Shown here: piece by piece, positions 34,173 to 43,079 of the stretch
Layout of the letters: each line of letters starts with the position of its first letter
Numbering within the stretch: the first letter of the stretch is position 1
Assembly (NCBI GenBank): GCA_028687435.1
Contig: JAQUAF010000032.1
Location: forward strand, 1-61,964
Reading direction: 5' to 3'
DNA: 61,964 nucleotides
Source: Verrucomicrobiia bacterium
Lineage (GTDB): Bacteria > Verrucomicrobiota > Verrucomicrobiia > JABWAM01
Notes under the pieces: model-generated
The model's database searches: none
The model's input: only the letters and a program-made list of their open reading frames with translations
What the model was told of the DNA's origin: nothing
Made by a program: the position numbers and the translations under genes

Positions 34173-36065
34173 ATGAATAGCGTGAAACTTTGGTGTCGCT
34201 GGTTTTTCTTCTGTGCGGCATTATGGGGGTTTTCCGGGTGTGGATCGAAGGAGAAGATTTTTCCGCCCAAACAACAGGTTGAGGATGCTGTTCGCGCCGC
34301 TTTGCCGTCATTTTTGATTCTTGATTGCATGGAATTTGAGGTTTTGGGCGCTGAACAAGAGTCGCCCAAGATCAACTTCAAGGCGGTGGTGGTTCCCAAG
34401 GCGGACCTTTTCCGGGTCGATCAGATACTGCCTGGAATGCCTGAGGTGACCCTTCTCAAGCCGGTGCAAAAGGCCGGCGCGAAAATTACGCTTTATGGAT
34501 CGATTGTCTCACATCGCACGGTTGACCTGTGGAGTTTTGAAATGCCGGATTTTTCCAGCGGGCTTCAACAATGCGGACAGCCCCGCGGGAGTTTTGGCCC
34601 GCAGGCGTTTGAAACCGGAACGCCCGAGGCGGATATCGCGTTGAGACAACAGTCCGTGAATGTCGCGCAACAGAAGAATCTGCGCAAGACCGAGGCGGAG
34701 AACGTCGTTCGCGCCCGCATTCCGTCATTTTTGAATCCGGTCAGCATGGAAACCGAGGTGGTGGACGCCGGCAGGGAAACAGCGAAGGTCAATTTCAGGA
34801 CGCTGGTCGTCGCCGAGGAGGACTTGTTTCAAATTGATCAGAAAATTTCCGGAATGCCCGAGGTGATTCTGCTGAAGCCGGTTCAAAAAGCCGGATCAAA
34901 GATCAGCCTATATGGATTCATTGTTGCGCGGAGGACCCTGAATCAGTGGGATTTTGAGGAGCCGGATTTTTTTGGCGGGCTTCAGAAATGCGGGCAGCCC
35001 CGCGGGAGTTTTGGCGAACAGTCATTTGTCGCGGGGACGCCCGATGCGGAGGCCGCATTGAAGCGGCAGGCTGAGCGCGCCGCGCAGCAGGAACGCGCGC
35101 GAAAGAACGAAGTGGAGGTCATTGTCCGGGCTGCCATTCCCGCCTTTTTGAGTTTTGGCGGCTTGGAAACCGAGGCGGCGGATGCCGGCCAGGAGCGATT
35201 GAAAATCAACTTCAAGGTGGTGGTGGCGGCCAGGGAGGATCTTTTTCTGGCCGAGCGGAGGATTCCCGGTAAATCGGCGGTCTTGTTGAAATTGGCTCAA
35301 AAAGCCGGCGCCAGGACAACCCTTTGCGGATCGATCGCCGCGCGGCGCGCTCCTGATCAATGGAATTTTGAGAAACCGGTTTTTCCCGGCGGATTTCAGC
35401 AGTGCGGACAACCCCGCGGCAGTTTTGGCGCGCGATCGTTCATTGCGGGCACCCCCGAGGCGCAAGAGGCGTTGAAAACGCAGCCATCGGAGGACAGCCA
35501 GCCGAAAAAAACGGTTGATAAGACTCTCAAAGAGATGGAGGCATTGGGGCTTGAGGCGGCAAAAGGATCGCGTGAAGCGGTTGATCAACTGGAACAAGCG
35601 GCGGGTGAGATTTACGGGAATCTCGATTACCATGACACGAAGAGTACGGCTTCAAAGCTGGCGTTGATGCGCGCGGCTTTTGCCCCCCTGGCAAAACGCG
35701 CGGGAGAGGGGGCGCCGGAGGCCATGGACGCCTTGAAGTATGCCAACAGCAAGGGGCGGCTGCGTCCTTTCACATCGGACGCCTTTGGCATTGCCGCGGG
35801 GATGGGAAACGCCGAGGCGCTGGAAAAGCTTCTTCATCACGGACAAAACGGCTGGTGTGCCGCCTGCGCTTCCTCCGCGTTGCAGTATGCGGCGGAGAAA
35901 AATATTCCCGGGGCGGTTGATTTCCTGGTTCAAGTGTTGAGCGAGTCAAAAAACAAATTGGCGAGACGTTATGCCTCGAGGGGATTGGTGGGGGCGGCAG
36001 CTCTTGGAAATGAAAAAGCCGGGGAAGCCTTGAAAAAATATGATGAGGAAAAAGATGAGCGTTGA
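34173..36065 (+). CDS. Probable lipoprotein with three internal repeats and a HEAT-like C-terminus
   Basis: A 630-residue protein. The N-terminus is lipoprotein-like, ending WGFSGCGSK (Cys23 as the lipidation site). Three homologous segments occupy about residues 35-160, 174-300 and 312-432. Each opens with a 'VRA.IPSFL' helix, has a 'L.KPVQKAG' strand and closes with QCGQPRGSFG. The remaining 200 residues are helical and HEAT/Sel1-like. I do not recognise the repeated unit. It starts 16 bases after the thioredoxin-like gene and is probably co-transcribed, so disulfide formation among its Cys residues could depend on that partner (inference). Confidence 0.75.
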   Translation: MNSVKLWCRWFFFCAALWGFSGCGSKEKIFPPKQQVEDAVRAALPSFLILDCMEFEVLGAEQESPKINFKAVVVPKADLFRVDQILPGMPEVTLLKPVQKAGAKITLYGSIVSHRTVDLWSFEMPDFSSGLQQCGQPRGSFGPQAFETGTPEADIALRQQSVNVAQQKNLRKTEAENVVRARIPSFLNPVSMETEVVDAGRETAKVNFRTLVVAEEDLFQIDQKISGMPEVILLKPVQKAGSKISLYGFIVARRTLNQWDFEEPDFFGGLQKCGQPRGSFGEQSFVAGTPDAEAALKRQAERAAQQERARKNEVEVIVRAAIPAFLSFGGLETEAADAGQERLKINFKVVVAAREDLFLAERRIPGKSAVLLKLAQKAGARTTLCGSIAARRAPDQWNFEKPVFPGGFQQCGQPRGSFGARSFIAGTPEAQEALKTQPSEDSQPKKTVDKTLKEMEALGLEAAKGSREAVDQLEQAAGEIYGNLDYHDTKSTASKLALMRAAFAPLAKRAGEGAPEAMDALKYANSKGRLRPFTSDAFGIAAGMGNAEALEKLLHHGQNGWCAACASSALQYAAEKNIPGAVDFLVQVLSESKNKLARRYASRGLVGAAALGNEKAGEALKKYDEEKDER

Positions 36066-36288
36066 CCTGGGGGCTGCTTGACCGGGGTGGCTTGCTTCAA
36101 GGCGCTCAATGGAAGTGAAATGCGGGCTCTCTGCCGTCCGGAAGCATTGGGCAAAACCGCGCCTGGCATCTGCCTGCACGGCTTGTTCCGAGCATGGCCG
36201 AGGAGCGCCTTTGCCAAAATGTGAAGTTATTTTTACGCAAGCCCATGGCGTTTGCCCTGAAAAATGGTCTTTTCTTTGGGGCTCTTTG

Positions 36289-37317
36289 ATGGACAATGAG
36301 GAGCGGATGAGAATTTCCTCCAGGCAGCTTGAAATGTTCTATGTCCAGTTGGGGACGATGATTGAATCGGGGGTGCCGATCCAACAGGCTTTGCGATCGC
36401 AGGAAAAGACGGTGGCGCCCCGCCTGCGTTCCACCGTGGCGCGGTGGAGGGAATGGACGGAGCAGGGACATCCCCTGCATGAGGCGATGGGGTTGACTCC
36501 CGGACGGATTGCGGAATTCGACCGGCAAACCCTGCAGATTTGCGAGCAGAGCGGCACATTGGACAAGGGTTTGCTTTCCCTGGGGCAATACCATCAGAAA
36601 CGAGGCGAGGCCATCCGGCGCATCGTGGGGATCACCATTTTGCCGGTTATTTTGCTGGTGGCGGCGGTTTTTGTTCCCCGGATTCCGAAGCTGGTTCTGG
36701 CGTTCATGGGGCAGGGGGAGGATACGATGGGCGCTTTTTTCATGGATACCGCGGGCTGGCTCGCAAGCCTGGTTTTTGGGGTGGCGGGGATGTTTTGGCT
36801 GGCGCAGATCCTGTTGCGGCATCCGGCCACCGGCCCGGCGATGGATTGGCTGCTCAATGCCATCCCATTGTTTGGAGGATTTCGCAAGGCGCATGCCTTG
36901 AGCGTTTGGGCGCAGCAGGTTCGCATGATGCTGGCCGCCGGGCATGGCGTTGTGCCGGCGATGGAAAACGCCAGCCGGTTCAGCCCCAGCCCCCTGATTG
37001 CCGCCGCGTTTCCGCGGATCAAGCCGTTCATCAACAGCCAGCTTGAGGTCAGCGAGGTCCTGGCCGGGAGCGGTGTTTTCCCCCCCATGTTCTGCCAGCT
37101 TTGGTCCGCGGGCGAGCGCAGCGGACGATTGGATGAGATGCTGGACCGGCTTTCGCGGCATTTTGAGGATGAATGGCGCCGCAAGCTTGCCCAGCTTGCC
37201 GTGGCGTTGCCGTTTTTTATCTACCTGCTCGTCAGCGGTTTCATCATCATGCAGATTTTCAAAATGATGGGCAGTTATGTGCGCGCCTGCGAGCAGGCCA
37301 TCGATTTCGGCATGTAA
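36289..37317 (+). CDS. GspF/PilC-like inner-membrane protein (type II secretion F domain)
   Basis: A 342-residue membrane protein with two T2SF domains. The first (about 10-130) contains LGTMIESGVPIQQALRSQE and ICEQSGTLDKGLLSLGQYH. The second (about 215-320) contains WAQQVRMMLAAGHGVVPAMENA and LWSAGERSGRLDEML. Three hydrophobic segments (about 105-130, 155-180 and 305-330) match the GspF topology. It would serve as the platform protein of a type II secretion or pilus-like system, but no other component is nearby. The ATG at 36289 is chosen because the upstream extension has no coding character. The 223 bases before it hold nothing recognisable. Confidence 0.8.
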   Translation: MDNEERMRISSRQLEMFYVQLGTMIESGVPIQQALRSQEKTVAPRLRSTVARWREWTEQGHPLHEAMGLTPGRIAEFDRQTLQICEQSGTLDKGLLSLGQYHQKRGEAIRRIVGITILPVILLVAAVFVPRIPKLVLAFMGQGEDTMGAFFMDTAGWLASLVFGVAGMFWLAQILLRHPATGPAMDWLLNAIPLFGGFRKAHALSVWAQQVRMMLAAGHGVVPAMENASRFSPSPLIAAAFPRIKPFINSQLEVSEVLAGSGVFPPMFCQLWSAGERSGRLDEMLDRLSRHFEDEWRRKLAQLAVALPFFIYLLVSGFIIMQIFKMMGSYVRACEQAIDFGM

Positions 37318-37380
37318 CAGGCCCCCCCCAAAACTTCTCGCTTCACGAAACCGCTCCGACGTGTTTATATTCCCGGCCTC

Positions 37381-38751
37381 ATGTTTGACAATCTTTCCAA
37401 CAAGCTGCAGGACATTTTCCGCAATCTGCGGGGTTATGGCAAGTTGAGCGAATCGAATATCGCCGACGCCCTGCGCGAGGTGCGCATTGCCTTGGTGGAG
37501 GCGGATGTCAATTACGACGTGGCCGTGCAGTTCATCGAGACGGTCAAGGTCCGGGCGCTGGGTCAGGAGGTGTTGCGCAGCGTCACGCCCGGCCAGCAGG
37601 TGGTGAAGGTCATTCACGACGAACTGGTGAAGCTGCTGGGTGGCGCCCAGAGTCCGCTTCAGTACGGCCATGCGTTGAACAAGATCATGCTGATCGGGTT
37701 GAACGGATCAGGCAAGACCACGACCGCCGGCAAACTGGCCAAATGGCTGGCGGCGCAGGGGCGGCAGCCTTTGCTGGCGGCCTGCGACGTGTATCGTCCC
37801 GCCGCCGTGGATCAATTGCAGACCCTGGGCGCCGCCTTGAAGACGCCGGTTTTTTCGAAGCTGGGAGAGATGGATGTGTGCGCGATCGCCAAACAGGCCC
37901 TTCAATTTGCCGATTTGCAGCAGCGCAACGTGGTGATTTTCGACACCGCCGGGCGGTTCCAGATCGATGAACCGCTCATGGAGGAACTGGTGCGCCTGAA
38001 GGCTGCGACGCAGCCCCAGGAGATTTTGCTGGTGGCGGACGCCGCCACCGGCCAGGAAGCGGCCAATGTGGCCAAGGCTTTTGATTCACGATTGGGGCTG
38101 ACCGGTTTCATCCTGACCAAGATGGATGGCGATGCCCGAGGCGGCGCCGCCCTTTCCATTCATTCCGTGACCCGCAAGCCCGTCAAGTTCGTGGGGGTGG
38201 GGGAAAAACTGGAGGATTTGGAGCCGTTTCATCCCGACCGGCTTGCGTCGCGGATTCTGGGAATGGGTGATATTGTATCCCTGGTGGAGAAGGCCGAGGA
38301 GACCATGGATGAGGAGAAGGCGAAGGCATTGGAGAAGAAAATGCGCGCCAATGACTTTTCCCTTCAGGATTTTCTGGAGCAACTGGCCATGATCAAGCGC
38401 ATGGGCCCCTTGGAGAATCTCCTTGCCATGATTCCAGGAATCGGTAACGTAAAGAACCTGGCTGTGAGCGATAAGGATTTGGTTCGCATCGAAGCCATCA
38501 TTCAATCCATGACGATCAAGGAGCGCAGGCATCCCGAGATCCTCAATGGGCGCCGGCGGTTGCGCATTGCCAAGGGCAGCGGAACCACGGTGACAGAAGT
38601 GAATGACCTTCTCAAACGATTTGGGACGATGCGGAAGATGATGAAGAACATGGGAAACCTGAGCAAAATGATGGGACGGCTTGGCGGAATGGGGGGGATG
38701 GCAAGGATGCCCGGGATGGGCATGATGCCTCCGATGGGGCGGTTCCGCTAG
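37381..38751 (+). CDS. ffh: Signal recognition particle GTPase Ffh
   Basis: A 456-residue SRP54-type protein that binds 4.5S RNA and signal sequences. It has the N domain (1-90), a G domain with GLNGSGKTTTAGKLA (G1), DVYRPAAVDQL (G2), DTAGRFQID (G3), TKMDGDARGGAALS (G4) and GVGEKLEDLEPF, and an M domain (about 300-456) ending in a Met/Gly-rich tail. It heads the ffh-rpsP-khpA gene order common in many bacteria. Confidence 0.96.
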   Translation: MFDNLSNKLQDIFRNLRGYGKLSESNIADALREVRIALVEADVNYDVAVQFIETVKVRALGQEVLRSVTPGQQVVKVIHDELVKLLGGAQSPLQYGHALNKIMLIGLNGSGKTTTAGKLAKWLAAQGRQPLLAACDVYRPAAVDQLQTLGAALKTPVFSKLGEMDVCAIAKQALQFADLQQRNVVIFDTAGRFQIDEPLMEELVRLKAATQPQEILLVADAATGQEAANVAKAFDSRLGLTGFILTKMDGDARGGAALSIHSVTRKPVKFVGVGEKLEDLEPFHPDRLASRILGMGDIVSLVEKAEETMDEEKAKALEKKMRANDFSLQDFLEQLAMIKRMGPLENLLAMIPGIGNVKNLAVSDKDLVRIEAIIQSMTIKERRHPEILNGRRRLRIAKGSGTTVTEVNDLLKRFGTMRKMMKNMGNLSKMMGRLGGMGGMARMPGMGMMPPMGRFR

Positions 38752-38780
38752 ATTCGTCTTATCTCACAAGTGGAATTGAT

Positions 38781-39041
38781 ATGGCAGTTCGCATTCGTTT
38801 AAGGAGGACAGGAGGGTTGAATGACCCGCATTTTCGAGTCGTGGTGGCCGACCAGCAGAGGTCGGCGAAAGGCGGCTTCATTGAAGAAGTGGGGTCCTAC
38901 CATCCGGCGTTGAAAAAAAACCGCTGGAACCTGAATCTCGAGAGAGTGGATTATTGGATGGCCAAGGGCGCTTTGCCGACCGAGACCGTCCGGACTTTGA
39001 TCAAGCGGGTTCGCAAGGAAGCCAAGCCTGTTGCGGCTTGA
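38781..39041 (+). CDS. rpsP: 30S ribosomal protein S16
   Basis: An 86-residue protein. It starts MAVRIRLRRTGGLNDPHFRVVVAD and includes FIEEVGSYHP and RVDYWMAKGALPTETVRTLIKR, all standard for S16. It lies 29 bases after ffh and 22 before khpA. Confidence 0.96.
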   Translation: MAVRIRLRRTGGLNDPHFRVVVADQQRSAKGGFIEEVGSYHPALKKNRWNLNLERVDYWMAKGALPTETVRTLIKRVRKEAKPVAA

Positions 39042-39063
39042 AGATGGAATCCGCGTTTTTCTT

Positions 39064-39351
39064 ATGAAAGAGTTCATCGAATATGTGGTGAAGGCGCTGG
39101 TGGATTATCCCGACCAAGTGGATGTCCGCCAAGTTGACGGCGACCGCACCATTGTCTTTGAACTTCGCCTCAACCAGACCGATGTCGGCAAGATCATCGG
39201 CAAGAAGGGCCGGACCATCCAGGCTCTTCGCACCCTCGTGAATGGCGCCAGCGGCAAGCAGGGCAAGCGGGCCATGGTGGAAATCATCGAGGAGGGGAGA
39301 GCCCGGCAGGAGGGCGCGCCCCCGCCGGAAGCCGACGCCGCAAACGCCTGA
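39064..39351 (+). CDS. khpA: KH-domain RNA-binding protein KhpA
   Basis: A 95-residue single KH-domain protein with the GxxG loop in VGKIIGKKGRTIQALRTLV. It begins MKEFIEYVVKALVDYPDQV, the standard start of the family found between rpsP and rimM/trmD. The ATG at 39064 excludes an upstream extension overlapping rpsP. The acidic/proline C-terminal tail is short. A terminator-like hairpin overlaps its stop codon, and rimM, normally next, is missing. Confidence 0.93.
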   Translation: MKEFIEYVVKALVDYPDQVDVRQVDGDRTIVFELRLNQTDVGKIIGKKGRTIQALRTLVNGASGKQGKRAMVEIIEEGRARQEGAPPPEADAANA

Positions 39352-39370
39352 TTCGCCGAGGGCGTTTTTG
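39342..39370 (+). terminator. Intrinsic terminator overlapping the khpA stop codon
   Basis: AAACGCC (39342-39348) pairs with GGCGTTT (39361-39367) around a 12-base loop, and the T-run continues to 39369. It would end the ffh-rpsP-khpA unit before trmD. Confidence 0.65.
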
Positions 39371-39564
39371 TGAATGGCGAGGAACTCAGCCGGCCCCTCA
39401 CGGAAGCCGGATGCGGTTTTATTGTCGTGTTTTTGTGGCAGGCTGAAGGGGAAAAATTTGTCCAAATGGTGAAATCCTTGAAACTTTTTGTTCAATCACC
39501 AGGCATGAATCCGGGTTTGTCGTGCCGGAGCAGTCTTGGGGGTGAATGCGCCCAATCCTCCTGT

Positions 39565-39592
39565 CCTTCAGTCTTCAGCCTTCAGCCTTTGG
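39565..39592. repeat. (CTTCAGC)n short tandem repeat just before trmD
   Basis: Heptamers of the TTCAGCC family (TCCTTCAGTCTTCAGCCTTC and so on) end 7 bases before the trmD start codon, where a ribosome-binding site would be expected. Relatives are at 18850-18876 and 19265-19283. Confidence 0.7.
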
Positions 39593-39598
39593 TCTGGC

Positions 39599-40267
39599 AT
39601 GAAATTTGATATTCTTACGCTCTTTCCACGGGTGTTTGAGGGGCCTCTTGACGAGAGCATCCTGAAGCGCGCGCGCGAAAAGGGTTTGGTTGAGATCGGC
39701 ATCCACAACATCCGGGATCATGCTGAGGGAAAACACCGCATTACGGATGATCGTCCATTTGGAGGAGGGCCGGGCATGCTGATGAAGGTGGAACCGGTGG
39801 TGCGGGCGGTGGAATCCCTGAAGACCGCGGGAACCCGGGTGATTCTGTTGAGCCCCAGAGGCGCTCTTTTGCGCCAGGATATTCTGCGGCGCCTGTCCCT
39901 TGAAAAACATCTGATCCTGATTTGCGGCCATTACGAAGGGGTGGATGAAAGGGTCAGGGAACTGGTGGTGGACGAGGAGATTTCCATCGGGGATTATGTG
40001 CTGACCAACGGCGGGTTGCCGGCCATGGTTTTGGTGGATGGGGTGAGCCGCCTGATTCCAGGGGTATTGGGGGATGCCGAATCGGCCGGGGATGAATCCT
40101 TCAGCGAGGGATTGCTGGAATATCCGCAATACACCCGTCCGCCTGAATTTCGGGGATTGAAGGCGCCGGAAATCCTTTTTTCCGGAAACCATGGCGAAAT
40201 TGCCAAATGGCGCCGTGAAATGAGCCTCCGGCACACCCGGAAACAACGTCCGGATTTGCTTGGATGA
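39599..40267 (+). CDS. trmD: tRNA (guanine-N1-)-methyltransferase TrmD
   Basis: A 222-residue SPOUT methyltransferase that methylates G37 of tRNAs. It begins [15 protein letters not shown] and contains [25 protein letters not shown] and [13 protein letters not shown], the trefoil-knot SAM-binding signatures. The ATG at 39599 matches the family start. Reading upstream only translates the heptamer repeat. It is separated from khpA by a terminator and 250 bases with no rimM. Confidence 0.95.
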   Translation: MKFDILTLFPRVFEGPLDESILKRAREKGLVEIGIHNIRDHAEGKHRITDDRPFGGGPGMLMKVEPVVRAVESLKTAGTRVILLSPRGALLRQDILRRLSLEKHLILICGHYEGVDERVRELVVDEEISIGDYVLTNGGLPAMVLVDGVSRLIPGVLGDAESAGDESFSEGLLEYPQYTRPPEFRGLKAPEILFSGNHGEIAKWRREMSLRHTRKQRPDLLG

Positions 40268-40431
40268 GGGGGATGCCAGAGGCGCCGGGGATGGATGGAA
40301 AACGTCTTGCTGCCGGTATTGAAAGGATCGGGTTTCATGTTGTTTCAACTGGCGCCCCCAATAAAGCGATTGTTGCACTTAGGTGTTGAGATTTGCGGCG
40401 GGGTATTGTAGGTTTCCGCCCTTCGCGTTTT

Positions 40432-40460
40432 GGCGGGGAGGATCCCCGCCATGATTTTTT
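40432..40460 (+). terminator. Intrinsic terminator or attenuator in the rplS leader
   Basis: GGCGGGG (40432-40438) pairs with CCCCGCC (40444-40450) around AGGAT, followed by ATGATTTTTTTAA. It stands 23 bases before the rplS ATG. Either trmD transcription ends here or read-through into rplS is regulated. The rest of the 215-base trmD-rplS gap shows nothing else recognisable. Confidence 0.65.
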
Positions 40461-40482
40461 TAACCTAAACCCAGTTTTCGCC

Positions 40483-40809
40483 ATGCATCCGACCGTTTTC
40501 AAGATCAGCAAAGAACAGTTGAACAAGGAAGTTGCTCCTTTCGCCATTGGCGATTCGGTGAAGGTCCATACCAAGGTGGTTGAAGGCGAAAAGGAACGCA
40601 TCCAGATCTTCGCAGGGGTGGTTATTGCCCGCAAAGGCACGGGAATCAACCAGACATTCACGGTCCGGCGCATTTCCTACGGCGAAGGCGTGGAAAGGGT
40701 TTTCCCTCTTTTTTCTCCGCGCATTGACCGGATTGAGGTGGAGCGCAAATCGAAAGCCCGCCGTTCAAAACTTTACTATTTGCGGAAGCGCGACAACATG
40801 GTGGTTTAG
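40483..40809 (+). CDS. rplS: 50S ribosomal protein L19
   Basis: A 108-residue protein. Standard L19 features are [50 protein letters not shown] and the C-terminal [11 protein letters not shown]. The ATG at 40483 gives the normal length. A hairpin plus T-run lies immediately upstream. Confidence 0.96.
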   Translation: MHPTVFKISKEQLNKEVAPFAIGDSVKVHTKVVEGEKERIQIFAGVVIARKGTGINQTFTVRRISYGEGVERVFPLFSPRIDRIEVERKSKARRSKLYYLRKRDNMVV

Positions 40810-40903
40810 TCCGGCTGTCCGGGAATTATTGAGGCGTTTGACGGATTGCTTTCCAGCGGGGGATGGACTAGTTTCGGAGGGAGGCATTCATCCCCATCCG
40901 GTT

Positions 40904-41572
40904 ATGAGTCCAAAAACGCTCCAGCAGGATTTGTTTCGTTATGAGAAGGAAGCCCGGCGCCGGGGCGCCGGAAGAGTTTGCGGCATTGACGAGGCGGGAC
41001 GTGGTCCCTTGGCGGGTCCGGTGGTGGCTTCCGCGGTTGTTCTGCCGGAGGGTTTCAACCACGATACCCTGACGGATTCCAAAAAGCTGACTTCCCGACA
41101 GAGGGAGTCTATTTACGAGGAATTGATGTCTTATTCCGGATTGGAATGGGGGGTTGGGGTGGTGGATGCGGAAGAGATTGACCGCATCAACATCCTGCAG
41201 GCGACTTGGAAAGCCATGGTGAAGGCGAGGGAGGCATTGAAAAATCCGCCTGATTGGACGCTGGTGGACGGTCTGCCGGTTGCGGTGTTGGGGAACCGGC
41301 ATACGGCGATTGTCAAGGGGGATGCTCTTTCGTTGTCGATTTCCGCAGCCAGCGTGATCGCAAAGGTGGTGAGGGATCGTTTGATGAGACAACTGGACCG
41401 CCATTATCCGCAGTATGGTTTTGCAAAGCACAAAGGGTATGGAACCCGGGCGCACATGGAGGCGCTGACCCGGCATGGTCCATGCCCGGCGCATCGTCGT
41501 TCCTTTGAACCGGTCCGGCGGGCGTTGCGGCCCGCCCCGTTGGCGGCGGTACAAGCGGAGCTGGCGATTTGA
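40904..41572 (+). CDS. rnhB: Ribonuclease HII
   Basis: A 222-residue enzyme that removes ribonucleotides from DNA-RNA hybrids. The catalytic Asp-Glu pair is in CGIDEAGRGPLAGPVVA. Further conserved blocks are TDSKKLTSRQRE, LVDGLPVAV, IVKGDALSLSISAASVIAKVVRD and HKGYGTRAHMEAL. Its position after rplS is common in bacteria. Its stop codon overlaps the TTG start of the next gene. Confidence 0.95.
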   Translation: MSPKTLQQDLFRYEKEARRRGAGRVCGIDEAGRGPLAGPVVASAVVLPEGFNHDTLTDSKKLTSRQRESIYEELMSYSGLEWGVGVVDAEEIDRINILQATWKAMVKAREALKNPPDWTLVDGLPVAVLGNRHTAIVKGDALSLSISAASVIAKVVRDRLMRQLDRHYPQYGFAKHKGYGTRAHMEALTRHGPCPAHRRSFEPVRRALRPAPLAAVQAELAI

Positions 41573-42945
41573 ACTCTCCCGCCCTGCGAATTTTGTTGGT
41601 GGAGGATGACCCGGCGTCCCTGCATTTGCTGGAACGCTGGGTGGAAGTGGAGGGGTTTGAGATTGGCAAGGCGGCCAGCGTGGAGGAGGCGGAAAAGGTC
41701 ATGGGTTCCTTTGGTCCGCATGTGATTTTGACGGACATTCTTTTGCCTGGCAGGGACGGGTTTGCCCTTTTGACCAAGGTGCGGCACGAACAGCTGCCGA
41801 TGGAGGTGATATTGCTGACCGGGCATGCATCGGTGGAAAGGGCGGTGGAAGCCATACGCGAGGGGGCTTGCGATTACATCGAGAAGCCGGTTCAGCGCTC
41901 CCGGTTGCAGGCGGCCCTGCACAAAGCCCGGCAGCAGATTTTGTTGAGGTTGGAAAATCTCGAGTTGCGCCACCGGCTGGCTGCGCAGGCTTCGGAACTT
42001 CTGGTCGGACAGAGCGCTGTCATGCGCGAAATCCGGGGGGGGATTGAGCGGTCTGCGGCGGGAGACATGAATGTTTTGATTGAGGGTGAAAGCGGCACGG
42101 GCAAGGAGGTGGCGGCGGAACTGATTCATCAGCTCAGTCCGCGGGCCAGCCAGCCTCTGATCAAAATCAGTTGCGCGGCGATTCCCGAAAATCTTCTTGA
42201 ATCGGAAATGTTCGGTTATGAAAAGGGCGCTTTTACGGGGGCCGGGCAGGCCAAGGCGGGGAAATTCGAGCTGGCCCATCGTGGGACGCTTTTTCTCGAT
42301 GAGGTGGGAGAGATGAGCCCCTCTTTGCAGGCGAAACTGTTGCGTGTTTTGCAGGATGGACGTTTTGCCCGCCTGGGTGGCAATGAGGTAAAGGCGGTGG
42401 ATGTGAGGGTGGTTTCAGCCACCAATGTGGATGTGGAGAAGGCGATAGCGGACGGCCGTTTTCGCGAGGATCTTTATTACCGGTTGAATGTGGTGCGCCT
42501 CAAGATGCCGCCCTTGCGGGACCGGCTGGATGATGTGCCGCTTTTGGTGGAACATTTTCTGGCCCAGTTGCGCCGGAAGTTGAATCTCCCCGAAATGGAG
42601 GTGTCGGAGGAGGCCATGGCAAAACTGAAGTCGTGCCGGTGGCCGGGCAATGTGCGCCAACTGGCCAATGCCGTTGAACGCGCCATGGCTTTCCGGCAGG
42701 GTCGCGTGCTGGAAGCTGCGGATTTTGTCATGGATGAAATCCCCTCCCAGCCCGTTGTCAAATCCGGCGGCGCAGAGGGAAAACGCAGCCTGGTTTTTGA
42801 GCTGGGCATGCCGCTCGACGAGGTGGAGCGGCGCATGATTCACGCCGCCATGGAAAGTTGCGATGGCGACAAGGAAAAGGCTGCGGTGCTGCTGGGGATT
42901 TCCGCGCGAACCATTTATCGGAAACTGGGGCTGCCCAATGGCTAG
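41569..42945 (+). CDS. NtrC-family sigma54-dependent response regulator
   Basis: A 458-residue regulator. The receiver domain (1-120) has phospho-acceptor Asp56 in LTDILLP. The AAA+ domain has Walker A GESGTGKE, the sigma54-contact loop GAFTGA, LFLDEVGEM (Walker B) and the CRWPGNVRQLANAVERA region. The C-terminus is a Fis-type helix-turn-helix (AAVLLGISARTIYRKL). The start is a TTG overlapping the rnhB stop by 4 bases, and no better in-frame start exists. It implies sigma54 promoters in this organism. The histidine kinase at 47480-48592 is a possible but unproven partner. Confidence 0.92.
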   Translation: MNSPALRILLVEDDPASLHLLERWVEVEGFEIGKAASVEEAEKVMGSFGPHVILTDILLPGRDGFALLTKVRHEQLPMEVILLTGHASVERAVEAIREGACDYIEKPVQRSRLQAALHKARQQILLRLENLELRHRLAAQASELLVGQSAVMREIRGGIERSAAGDMNVLIEGESGTGKEVAAELIHQLSPRASQPLIKISCAAIPENLLESEMFGYEKGAFTGAGQAKAGKFELAHRGTLFLDEVGEMSPSLQAKLLRVLQDGRFARLGGNEVKAVDVRVVSATNVDVEKAIADGRFREDLYYRLNVVRLKMPPLRDRLDDVPLLVEHFLAQLRRKLNLPEMEVSEEAMAKLKSCRWPGNVRQLANAVERAMAFRQGRVLEAADFVMDEIPSQPVVKSGGAEGKRSLVFELGMPLDEVERRMIHAAMESCDGDKEKAAVLLGISARTIYRKLGLPNG

Positions 42946-42946
42946 C

Positions 42947-42982
42947 GAGGCTTTGCCTCAGACCAACAAGCGGCAAAGCCTC
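42947..42982 (+). terminator. Perfect 11-bp hairpin after the NtrC-type gene
   Basis: GAGGCTTTGCC, a 14-base loop, then the exact complement, starting 2 bases past the stop codon. There is no strong T-run. AT-rich AATTAAA words follow up to the convergent frr gene. Confidence 0.55.
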
Positions 42983-43079
42983 TCAATTCAAAAGTAAAAA
43001 TTAAAAATTTAAAATGATCTGGCGCCATGGCGGTTCAAAATTTTGATTTTTTAACATCATATTTTGGTTTTCAAGGAAT

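Noticed and set aside
36109..36288. 60-residue N-terminal extension of the GspF-like protein
   Set aside because: The extension has no family similarity and odd composition; the family start matches the Met at 36289.
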